Origin: Pseudomonadota bacterium
Lineage (GTDB): Bacteria; Pseudomonadota; Alphaproteobacteria; Rhizobiales; Rhizobiaceae
NCBI GenBank assembly: GCA_023451915.1
Contig: JAEXXS010000452.1
Location: 1 to 5,529, forward strand
Length of the DNA stretch: 5,529 nt
Reading direction: 5' to 3'
Shown here: piece after piece, positions 1 to 5,379 of the stretch
How the letters are laid out: every line of letters starts with the position of its first letter
How positions within the stretch are numbered: position 1 is the first letter of the stretch
Made by a program: the position numbers and the translations under genes
The notes under the pieces: generated by a model
The model's database searches: none
What the model was told of the DNA's origin: nothing
Seen by the model: only the letters and a program-made list of their open reading frames with translations

Positions 1-81
1 CGCCGACAGGTAAAGCCGGGCGGATTGCCCGCAGCAATATTATGAGAAGTGCCGAAACATCGGCATTCCAAGGAGCATGCA
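1..81 (+). other. Upstream gene end (probably eryA 3' end) and eryB leader
   Basis: By synteny this should be the 3' end of the erythritol kinase gene eryA, but too little is present to identify a protein. The three forward frames stop at TAA 11-13, TGA 43-45 and TGA 87-89. The last would overlap the eryB start by 8 bases, and the first would place the small CGGGC/GCCCG hairpin (17-21 with 27-31, 5-base loop) directly after the stop. Codon use does not decide the matter, although the two longer readings contain rarer codons (ATA, TTA, AGA). The hairpin has no T run after it, so it is not a convincing terminator, which fits read-through into eryB within one operon. Confidence 0.4.
71..75 (+). 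promoter_or_regulatory. Ribosome binding site of eryB
   Basis: AGGAG lies six bases before ATG 82. It decides the start: the in-frame ATG at 49 would add 11 residues of unconserved, basic sequence and has no such site in front of it. Confidence 0.8.
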
Positions 82-1590
82 ATGGCTGAGATGGAAACTT
101 GTGACCTGTTTGTGATTGGCGGCGGCATCAATGGCGCGGGCGTTGCGCGCGATGCTGCCGGGCGCGGTCTCAAGGTCGTTCTGGCCGAAAAAGACGATCT
201 GGCGGAAGGCACTTCTTCGCGGTCAGGCAAGCTTGTCCATGGCGGCCTGCGCTATCTGGAATATTACGAATTCCGCCTTGTCCGGGAGGCCTTGATCGAA
301 CGCGAAGTGCTGCTCAATGCAGCGCCCCATATCATCTGGCCGATGCGTTTCGTTTTGCCCCACAGCCCGCAGGACCGTCCGGCATGGCTGGTGCGGCTTG
401 GCCTGTTTCTCTACGATCATCTCGGTGGACGCAAAAAACTTCCCGGCACCCGCACGCTCGATCTCCGGCGCGACCCGGAAGGCACACCGATCCTCGACCA
501 ATACAGCAAGGGCTTTGAATATTCAGACTGCTGGGTCGATGACGCCCGCCTTGTCGCGCTCAATGCGCTGGGCGCAGCCGAGAAAGGCGCGACCATCCTC
601 ACCCGCACGCCGGTTGTATCGGCGCGCCGCGAAAAAGGTGGTTGGATTGTTGAAACACGCAACCGTGACAACAACGAAGTCCGCAGCTTCCGCGCCCGCT
701 GCATCGTCAATTGCGCAGGCCCTTGGGTAACGGATGTAATCCACAATGTGGCCGGATCGAACTCCAGCCGTAATGTGCGTCTGGTCAAGGGCAGCCATAT
801 CATCGTGCCTAAATTCTGGGCGGGTTCGAATGCCTATCTGGTCCAGAACCACGACAAGCGCGTGATCTTCATCAACCCTTATGAAGGCGACAAGGCGCTG
901 ATCGGCACCACAGACATTGCCTATGAGGGTCGGGCGGAAGATGTTACCGCAGATGAAAAGGAAATCGATTATCTGCTCGCTGCGGTAAACCGCTATTTCA
1001 AGGAAAAGCTGCGCCGGGAAGACGTGCTGCATTCCTTTTCCGGCGTGCGGCCTTTGTTCGACGATGGCAAGGGCAACCCTTCGGCTGTCACGCGCGACTA
1101 TGTCTTCGATCTGGATGAAACCAACGACGCGCCCCTGCTCAACGTATTCGGCGGTAAAATCACCACGTTCCGCGAATTGGCTGAGCGCGGCATGCACCGC
1201 CTGAAGCATGTTTTCCCCAATATGGGTGGCGACTGGACCCATGGCGCGCCCCTGCCCGGCGGTGAAATACCCAACGCCGATTACGAAACCTTCGCTAATA
1301 GTTTGCGCGACAGCTACCCCTGGATGCCACGTCAGCTTGTGCACCATTACGGTCGTCTTTATGGCGCAAGAACCAAGGATGTCGTCGCTGGTGCGACAGA
1401 ACTTTCGGGCCTTGGCCGCCATTTCGGCGGCAATCTCTACGAGGCCGAAATCCGCTATCTGGTCGCAAAGGAATGGGCGAAGACGGCGCAAGATATTCTC
1501 TACCGCCGCACCAAGCATTACCTGCATCTGACTGAAGCCGAACGCGCCGCTGTTACGGAATGGTTCGACAACGCACATATTGTTGCCTGA
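82..1590 (+). CDS. eryB: EryB, FAD-dependent erythritol-phosphate dehydrogenase (GlpD family)
   Basis: A 502-residue protein of the GlpD/DAO family, matching the usual GlpD length (~500). It oxidises L-erythritol 4-phosphate (= D-erythritol 1-phosphate), the product of EryA, to L-3-tetrulose 4-phosphate (= D-erythrulose 1-phosphate). Visible features: an N-terminal dinucleotide-binding loop GGGINGAG at 13-20; the GlpD signature EGTSSRSGKLVHGGLRYLE at 42-60; the FAD-domain strand NCAGPWV at 210-216; IGTTD at 274-278; GVRPL at 321-325 with R323; and GGKITTFR at 357-364 with K359. The last two match the arginine and lysine of glycerol-3-phosphate dehydrogenase that hold the substrate phosphate and polyol. 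The C-terminal helical domain is present. There is no signal peptide or membrane helix; GlpD relatives are peripheral on the inner membrane and pass electrons to quinone, so the same is inferred here. Generic annotation would call it glpD; the eryC neighbour makes erythritol the substrate. The gene runs almost directly into eryC. Confidence 0.93.
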   Translation: MAEMETCDLFVIGGGINGAGVARDAAGRGLKVVLAEKDDLAEGTSSRSGKLVHGGLRYLEYYEFRLVREALIEREVLLNAAPHIIWPMRFVLPHSPQDRPAWLVRLGLFLYDHLGGRKKLPGTRTLDLRRDPEGTPILDQYSKGFEYSDCWVDDARLVALNALGAAEKGATILTRTPVVSARREKGGWIVETRNRDNNEVRSFRARCIVNCAGPWVTDVIHNVAGSNSSRNVRLVKGSHIIVPKFWAGSNAYLVQNHDKRVIFINPYEGDKALIGTTDIAYEGRAEDVTADEKEIDYLLAAVNRYFKEKLRREDVLHSFSGVRPLFDDGKGNPSAVTRDYVFDLDETNDAPLLNVFGGKITTFRELAERGMHRLKHVFPNMGGDWTHGAPLPGGEIPNADYETFANSLRDSYPWMPRQLVHHYGRLYGARTKDVVAGATELSGLGRHFGGNLYEAEIRYLVAKEWAKTAQDILYRRTKHYLHLTEAERAAVTEWFDNAHIVA

Positions 1591-1593
1591 GGA
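1588..1593 (+). promoter_or_regulatory. Ribosome binding site of eryC overlapping the eryB stop
   Basis: TGAGGA includes the eryB stop codon (TGA 1588-1590) and a GAGGA Shine-Dalgarno core four bases before ATG 1598. Terminating ribosomes thus sit on the eryC start region, suggesting translational coupling. It favours ATG 1598 over the in-frame ATG 1580, which lies inside eryB and lacks a comparable site. Confidence 0.7.
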
Positions 1594-1597
1594 CGAC

Positions 1598-2530
1598 ATG
1601 GCCCTTACGCTCTCTTTGAATACCAACCCGCTGGTCAATCGATTTGCCGAGCCTGTTGATCTGATCGAAACGGTGGCCCGCGATTTGCGCCTGCGCGATC
1701 TCCAGCTGACCCATGAATTCATCAATCCGAGCTGGCAGGCCTCCACGATCCGCCGACTGACACGCGCGATGGACAAAGCCTTGCAGCGGACAGGCGTTCG
1801 TGTGACATCGGGCATGACCGGCCCCTATGGTCGCCTCAACCACTTCGGCCATCCCGACCGCGAAGTGCGCCGCTATTATGTCGATTGGTTCAAGACCTTT
1901 GCCGATATCATTGGCGACCTTGGCGGCAAATCGGTCGGCACACAGTTTGCAATCTTTACATATAAGGACTTTGACAATCCCGCACGTCGCGAAGAGCTTA
2001 TCAGCATTGCAATCGACTGCTGGGCGGAAGTGGCCGACCATGCAGCCGGTGCCGGTCTCGATTATGTGTTTTGGGAGCCGATGAGTATCGGTCGCGAGTT
2101 CGGCGAAACCATCGCGGAATGCATGAAACTTCAAGATCGCCTGACGGCTGCAAATATGACGATCCCGATGTGGATGATGGCCGATATCGACCACGGCGAT
2201 GTTACATCGGCCAATCCCGACGATTTTGACCCCTATGCCTGGGCCCGTGCGGTGCCGAAAGTTTCGCCGATCATCCACATTAAGCAGAGCCTGATGGATA
2301 AGGGCGGCCATCGTCCGTTTACCGCGGCCTTCAACGCTAAAGGTCGCATACAGCCCGAACCGTTGTTGAAGGCTTTCGCTGAGGGCGGGGCGGAAGACAA
2401 TGAAATCTGCCTCGAACTCTCGTTCAAGGAACGCGAGCCGAACGACCGTGAGGTCATTCCGCAGATTGCGGAAAGTGTGGCTTTCTGGGCGCCGTACATT
2501 GACACGGGCGCCCAGGATTTGAAGATATAG
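1598..2530 (+). CDS. eryC: EryC, tetrulose-4-phosphate racemase (erythrulose 1-phosphate 3-epimerase)
   Basis: A 310-residue protein of the xylose isomerase-like TIM-barrel superfamily (AP endonuclease 2 fold). It inverts L-3-tetrulose 4-phosphate to D-3-tetrulose 4-phosphate (D- to L-erythrulose 1-phosphate). Older annotation as D-erythrulose-1-phosphate dehydrogenase is contradicted by the sequence: no glycine-rich nucleotide-binding loop is present. Acidic and histidine residues fall at successive strand ends as expected for a metal centre: E160 in the WEP motif, D196/D198/H199 in ADIDHGD, H227 in IIHIKQ and E273 in CLEL. Their roles as metal ligands and general bases are inferred from sugar epimerases of this fold. 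The protein is soluble and presumed cytosolic. Start ATG 1598 is chosen over 1580 for its ribosome binding site. The stop codon TAG coincides with the first bases of an intergenic repeat, so the C-terminus may have been set by that element. The gene is intact, unlike in the B. abortus S19 vaccine strain, whose deletion removes part of eryC and eryD. Confidence 0.92.
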   Translation: MALTLSLNTNPLVNRFAEPVDLIETVARDLRLRDLQLTHEFINPSWQASTIRRLTRAMDKALQRTGVRVTSGMTGPYGRLNHFGHPDREVRRYYVDWFKTFADIIGDLGGKSVGTQFAIFTYKDFDNPARREELISIAIDCWAEVADHAAGAGLDYVFWEPMSIGREFGETIAECMKLQDRLTAANMTIPMWMMADIDHGDVTSANPDDFDPYAWARAVPKVSPIIHIKQSLMDKGGHRPFTAAFNAKGRIQPEPLLKAFAEGGAEDNEICLELSFKEREPNDREVIPQIAESVAFWAPYIDTGAQDLKI

Positions 2531-2631
2531 AGCATTTCCAGCAAAAGTGCGCAGCGGTTTTGCGTCGGATAATGCGTGAAAACGAATAGATAGAGCGGTT
2601 CCACGATTCCGTTTTAACCGGAACCGCTCTA
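2528..2631. repeat. Palindromic intergenic repeat, Bru-RS / RIME-like
   Basis: A 104-bp unit bounded by TAGAGC (2528-2533) and GCTCTA (2626-2631). It folds as two hairpins. The first is imperfect: GCATT 2532-2536 with AATGC 2571-2575, TCC 2537-2539 with GGA 2567-2569, and GCAAAA 2541-2546 with TTTTGC 2558-2563. The second is a perfect 12-bp stem, TAGAGCGGTTCC 2591-2602 with GGAACCGCTCTA 2620-2631, around a 17-base loop. The left end (2528-2539) repeats the second hairpin's left arm at 10 of 12 bases, so the right end could pair with either. Length and layout match my recollection of the ~103-105 bp Bru-RS elements of Brucella and the related rhizobial RIME mosaic elements. In mRNA the hairpins could stabilise the upstream transcript or reduce read-through to eryD; this is inference. 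No target duplication is evident. Confidence 0.75.
2591..2631 (+). terminator. Strong 12-bp hairpin between eryC and eryD (possible attenuator)
   Basis: The second hairpin of the repeat is a perfect 12-bp stem with a 17-base loop. No U-tract follows (the next bases are GACCAAGG), so it is not a standard intrinsic terminator. It may still lower read-through or protect the eryC 3' end from exonucleases. A partial polar effect on eryD is possible but not shown by the sequence. Confidence 0.3.
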
Positions 2632-2700
2632 GACCAAGGCGGAATCCGACCGGCGCGAAACCACGTTCGACGGGATAATGCTTCAAGTTAAAGACCTTGT

Positions 2701-2736
2701 GGCGCGCAAATTGACATAATCAGATTGAAACGCGCC
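2701..2736. promoter_or_regulatory. Candidate dyad/operator and -10-like element upstream of eryD
   Basis: GGCGCG (2701-2706) and CGCGCC (2731-2736) form a perfect 6-bp inverted repeat 24 bases apart. It is centred close to an AT-rich core carrying TTGACA (2711-2716) and CATAAT (2715-2720), with a smaller TGA/TCA symmetry inside. CATAAT resembles a -10 box, but no good -35 lies at the right distance; TTGACA resembles a -35, but no good -10 follows. The site could be an autoregulatory operator for EryD. It is a weak call, since short GC palindromes arise by chance in such DNA. Confidence 0.25.
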
Positions 2737-2766
2737 TGATGTGCGAGAGGAGCCGGACAGCTCGAA

Positions 2767-3702
2767 ATGGCAGATGCAGACGACTCCCTCGCCCTTCGTG
2801 CAGCTTGGCTCCACTTTGTCGCAGGCATGACCCAGTCGGCGGTCGCCAAGCGCCTCGGCCTGCCCTCGGTCAAGGCGCATCGCCTCATCGCCAAGGCGGT
2901 TGCGGATGGGGCCGTTAAGGTTACTATCGACGGCGATATTACCGAATGCATTGATCTGGAGAACCGTCTCGCGGATCGCTACGATCTCGATTATTGCGAA
3001 GTCGTGCCCGATATCGGTGAGGAAGGCCTGCCCCTCACCGCGCTTGGCCATGCTGGCGCGGACTTTCTTCGCCGCGAAATCGAACATGGTGATCATGAGG
3101 TGATCGGCATCGGCCATGGCCGCACCCTGTCGGCTGCCGTCAACTACATGCCGCGCGTTTCGGCGAATGAATTGCGCTTCGTCTCGCTTCTTGGCGGCCT
3201 TACGCGCAATTTCGCCGCCAATCCCCATGACGTGATGCATCGCATCGCCGAAAAAACCGGCATGCCTGCCTATGTGATGCCGGTGCCCTTCTTCGCCAAC
3301 ACGGCGGAAGATCGCGAAGTGCTGCTCGCGCAGCGCGGCGTCACCACTGTTTTCGATATGGGATGCCGTGCAGAATTGAAAATTGTCGGGATCGGCACCG
3401 TGGATTCTCAAGCGCAACTCGTGACCTCCGGCATGATCGAGCTCGCCGAAGTTGAAGAAATCGCCTATCTCGGCGGCGTCGGCGAAATGCTCGGCCATTT
3501 CTTCGATGCCGATGGCAAGCGGCTCGAAACGGGCCTCACCGCACGCACCATCGCTGCGTCGGTCGAAAACGCAGATATGAGCCGCATCATCGCCCTTGCG
3601 GGCGGCTTGCCAAAAGCGGAAGCCATTCGAGCCGTCCTGAAAAGCGGGCGTCTTTACGGCCTTATCACCGATGAACGCACGGCTAAATTCCTCGTTGAAT
3701 AG
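2767..3702 (+). CDS. eryD: EryD, SorC-family transcriptional repressor of the ery operon
   Basis: A 311-residue SorC-type regulator. Residues ~8-50 form a helix-turn-helix (AGMTQSAVAKRLGLPSVKAH at 19-38). From ~57 to the end is the sugar-phosphate-binding domain, with family hallmarks GIGHGRTL at 114-121, LLGG at 141-144, GVGE at 237-240 followed by FFDADG, and AGGLPKAEAIRAVL then LITDERTA near the C-terminus. In Brucella EryD represses the eryABCD operon and erythritol relieves this; SorC relatives sense phosphorylated sugars, so the direct ligand may be a pathway tetrose phosphate (inference). Start: ATG 2767 is the only ATG or GTG between the upstream in-frame TGA (2737-2739) and the HTH. 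The AGAGGAG at 2746-2752 sits 14 bases upstream, unusually far, suggesting weak translation suited to a repressor. It is separated from eryC by 236 bases that hold the palindromic repeat. Confidence 0.92.
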   Translation: MADADDSLALRAAWLHFVAGMTQSAVAKRLGLPSVKAHRLIAKAVADGAVKVTIDGDITECIDLENRLADRYDLDYCEVVPDIGEEGLPLTALGHAGADFLRREIEHGDHEVIGIGHGRTLSAAVNYMPRVSANELRFVSLLGGLTRNFAANPHDVMHRIAEKTGMPAYVMPVPFFANTAEDREVLLAQRGVTTVFDMGCRAELKIVGIGTVDSQAQLVTSGMIELAEVEEIAYLGGVGEMLGHFFDADGKRLETGLTARTIAASVENADMSRIIALAGGLPKAEAIRAVLKSGRLYGLITDERTAKFLVE

Positions 3703-3716
3703 CGAACGCGAAAACG

Positions 3717-3759
3717 TCACAAAATCACATTCTTTGTAGATTTTTTTGTGATTTTGTGA
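3717..3759. promoter_or_regulatory. Operator candidate: 13-bp inverted repeat of four TCACA half-sites
   Basis: TCACAAAATCACA (3717-3729) is perfectly inverted as TGTGATTTTGTGA (3747-3759) across a 17-base AT-rich spacer. Each arm is itself a direct repeat, TCACA-AAA-TCACA, so there are two half-sites pointing each way. On the right the 8-mer TTTTGTGA occurs twice in tandem (3744-3751, 3752-3759), followed by a degenerate third copy, TTTATCGT. Tandem half-sites of about this period are typical of DeoR-family operators, and this one lies directly before a DeoR-family gene. It also contains weak promoter-like sequence (TTGTAG 3734-3739, then TGATTT 3757-3762 after 17 bases), so bound repressor would cover the promoter. 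A terminator is less likely, since no U-tract follows the right arm. Confidence 0.6.
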
Positions 3760-3802
3760 TTTATCGTCGTTGAATGTTCCGCGAGAGAGATCGGACACAA
3801 GC

Positions 3803-4564
3803 TTGAAGCGCGACGACAGAAGACAGGCGATCGTAAATTTGCTGATTGAAAATCAGTCCGTCGATCTTGACGATCTGGCGGATCGCTTTGCCGTGTCCAA
3901 AATGACGATCCATCGCGATCTGGATTCACTGGAGGAATCCGGCGTTCTGCGCAAGGTTCGCGGCGGAGCGACAATGGATGCGGGCTCGCAGTTCGAAAGC
4001 GATTTTCGATTTCGCGTGCGTCAGGACAATGAAGCCAAACTTCAGATGGCACGAGCAGCCCTCGAACTGATCGAGCCGGGCATGACCGTGATGATCAATG
4101 ATGGGTCCACCGCTGCGGTTCTGGGCGGGCTTTTTCACGAAAAGCGGCCCCTGACCGTCATTACGAACAATGCAGTCATCATCGATGAGCTGAAAGGCGA
4201 GAGTGGGATCAATCTCATTGCTCTCGGCGGCGTCTTCTCACCGAAATTCAATGCTTTTTTCGGCCTGTTGACGGAAGAAGCCCTCTCGCATCTGAGTGCC
4301 GACATCGCCTTTATTTCGACACCCGCCGTCAATGGCAGGCTGGTCTATCATATGGACGAAAATGTCGTGCGCACCAAACGTGCAATGACCGCTTCGGCGA
4401 CGCGTACCTGCCTTCTGGTAAATCATCAGCGCTTCGGGCGTCCCGCCTTGCATGTCATGGCGGACCTTGGCGACTTCGATGCAATTATCACGGATACATC
4501 CCCTGGCCGCGAAATCACGGCCGAGCTGGAACAGGCTGGGATCAAACTGACAATAGCAGACTAG
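3803..4564 (+). CDS. DeoR-family transcriptional regulator
   Basis: A 253-residue DeoR/GlpR-type repressor. An N-terminal winged HTH starts RRQAIVNLL at 6-14, with the recognition region SKMTIHRDL at 32-40 and the RGGA wing. The DeoRC effector domain follows, with the GMTVMINDGST strand-loop (93-103), TVITNN (118-123), IALGG (139-143) and the DENVVRTKRAM segment near 185-195. DeoRC domains bind sugar phosphates, so a tetrose phosphate of this pathway is the likely effector (inference). The consensus motif near the C-terminus, normally Asp-x-Ser-Lys-Phe, reads NHQRF (207-211), so Asp and Lys are replaced by Asn and Arg. Start: no suitable ATG exists. TTG 3803 gives the usual family N-terminus (MKRDDRRQ) with a purine-rich GAGAGAGA upstream; TTG 3770 would add 11 residues, lacks a ribosome site and lies only 10 bases from the palindrome. 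It probably heads a transcription unit with eryH and eryI. Confidence 0.85.
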   Translation: MKRDDRRQAIVNLLIENQSVDLDDLADRFAVSKMTIHRDLDSLEESGVLRKVRGGATMDAGSQFESDFRFRVRQDNEAKLQMARAALELIEPGMTVMINDGSTAAVLGGLFHEKRPLTVITNNAVIIDELKGESGINLIALGGVFSPKFNAFFGLLTEEALSHLSADIAFISTPAVNGRLVYHMDENVVRTKRAMTASATRTCLLVNHQRFGRPALHVMADLGDFDAIITDTSPGREITAELEQAGIKLTIAD

Positions 4565-4571
4565 GAAAGAG
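4563..4571 (+). promoter_or_regulatory. Ribosome binding site of eryH
   Basis: AGGAAAGAG begins within the TAG stop of the preceding regulator gene and ends nine bases before ATG 4581. An in-frame TTG at 4575 is only three bases away, too close for the downstream part of the site. ATG 4581 gives the normal N-terminus of the TPI fold. The overlap with the stop suggests coupled translation. Confidence 0.6.
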
Positions 4572-4580
4572 CATTTGGGC

Positions 4581-5351
4581 ATGGCCAGATTTTGGGTTGG
4601 AACGAGCTGGAAGATGAACAAGACGCTGGCGGAAGCGCGGGCCTTTGCCGACGCGCTGAAGGCTGCGGACGGCGAACGATCGGCTGATATTCAGCGTTTC
4701 ATCATTCCACCCTTCACCGCTGTGCGTGAAGTGAAGGAAATCCTGTCTGGCACGTCTGTTAAGGTCGGCGCGCAGAACATGCACTGGGCTGATAAAGGCG
4801 CATGGACGGGCGAAATTTCTCCGCTGATGCTCAAAGACTGCAATCTCGACATCGTAGAACTCGGCCATTCCGAGCGCCGCGAACATTTCGGCGAGACCAA
4901 CGAAACTGTCGGCCTCAAGGTTGAAGCGGCAGTGCGGCACGGGCTGATCCCGCTGATCTGCATCGGCGAGACATTGGAGGACCGTGAAAGCGGTCGGGCG
5001 GCAGAGGTTCTCGCCGAAGAAGTGCGCGGCGCGCTGTCCAAATTGTCGGAAGAGCAAAAGCAGGCGGAAATCCTGTTCGCCTATGAGCCCGTCTGGGCCA
5101 TCGGCGAAAACGGCATTCCCGCTTCTGCCGACTATGCCGACGCCCGACAGGCGGAAATTATCGCCGTCGCTGAAGGCATCCTTGGTCGTCGTGTTCCCTG
5201 CCTTTACGGCGGCTCGGTCAATCCCGGCAACTGCGAGGAACTGATCGCCTGCCCGCATATTGACGGCCTCTTCATCGGACGCTCCGCCTGGAACGTCGAG
5301 GGCTATCTCGACATTCTGGCCAAGTGCGCAGCCAAAATCCAAGTGAATTGA
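4581..5351 (+). CDS. eryH: EryH (TpiA2), L-erythrulose 1-phosphate isomerase
   Basis: A 256-residue member of the triosephosphate isomerase family, of normal length. In Brucella it converts D-3-tetrulose 4-phosphate (= L-erythrulose 1-phosphate) to D-erythrulose 4-phosphate. TPI catalytic residues are kept: K11 in SWKMN, H96 in GHSERR, E169 in AYEPVWAIG. Also present are CIGETLEDRESG (127-138) and the YGGS phosphate loop (209-212). Three otherwise near-invariant TPI positions differ: the Asn of the N-W-K motif is Ser (S9); mobile loop 6 reads AIGENG instead of AIGTG (E176, N177); and the second Gly of the C-terminal phosphate motif (usually VGGAS) is Arg (IGRSA, G233-R234). These fit a specialised enzyme acting on a one-carbon-longer substrate; that link is inference. 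Two-carbon spacing to the regulator gene and a strong ribosome site before eryI suggest a shared transcript. It should not be taken as the glycolytic TpiA, which lies elsewhere. Confidence 0.92.
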   Translation: MARFWVGTSWKMNKTLAEARAFADALKAADGERSADIQRFIIPPFTAVREVKEILSGTSVKVGAQNMHWADKGAWTGEISPLMLKDCNLDIVELGHSERREHFGETNETVGLKVEAAVRHGLIPLICIGETLEDRESGRAAEVLAEEVRGALSKLSEEQKQAEILFAYEPVWAIGENGIPASADYADARQAEIIAVAEGILGRRVPCLYGGSVNPGNCEELIACPHIDGLFIGRSAWNVEGYLDILAKCAAKIQVN

Positions 5352-5365
5352 GAATTCAGACTAGT

Positions 5366-5372
5366 TAAGGAG
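5366..5372 (+). promoter_or_regulatory. Ribosome binding site of eryI
   Basis: TAAGGAG is a near-ideal Shine-Dalgarno sequence seven bases before ATG 5380. It is the strongest in the window and helps confirm a real gene start at the window edge. Confidence 0.85.
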
Positions 5373-5379
5373 TGAGATC

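Noticed and set aside
17..31. Terminator hairpin before eryB
   Set aside because: The stem is only 5 bp and no T run follows; operon read-through is expected.
49..81. Earlier ATG start for eryB
   Set aside because: AGGAG is placed for ATG 82, the extension lacks family similarity, and starting at 82 gives the normal GlpD length.
82..1590. Aerobic glycerol-3-phosphate dehydrogenase (glpD)
   Set aside because: The family match is real, but position before eryC and eryD makes erythritol phosphate the expected substrate.
1580..1597. Earlier ATG start for eryC overlapping eryB
   Set aside because: No ribosome site fits it, while the GAGGA at 1589-1593 fits ATG 1598.
523..1815. Long antisense open frame (430 codons) across eryB and eryC, with others at 1553-2686 and 2683-3798
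   Set aside because: They are opposite-strand shadows of GC-rich coding sequence, with Arg/Ala/His/Phe-biased composition, no ribosome sites and no recognisable domains, and each lies largely over a confidently identified gene.
2528..2631. CRISPR unit, small RNA gene or insertion sequence remnant
   Set aside because: It is a single unit without spacer array, has no transposase fragment, and its two-hairpin form matches known short palindromic intergenic elements; a separate promoter is not visible.
3717..3759. Intrinsic terminator after eryD
   Set aside because: The stem is AT-rich and the T run is in the loop rather than after the right arm; the repeated half-site pattern fits an operator better.
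4581..5351. Glycolytic triosephosphate isomerase (tpiA)
   Set aside because: Ery-locus context and substitutions at Asn, loop 6 and the Gly-Gly motif favour the tetrulose-phosphate isomerase EryH.
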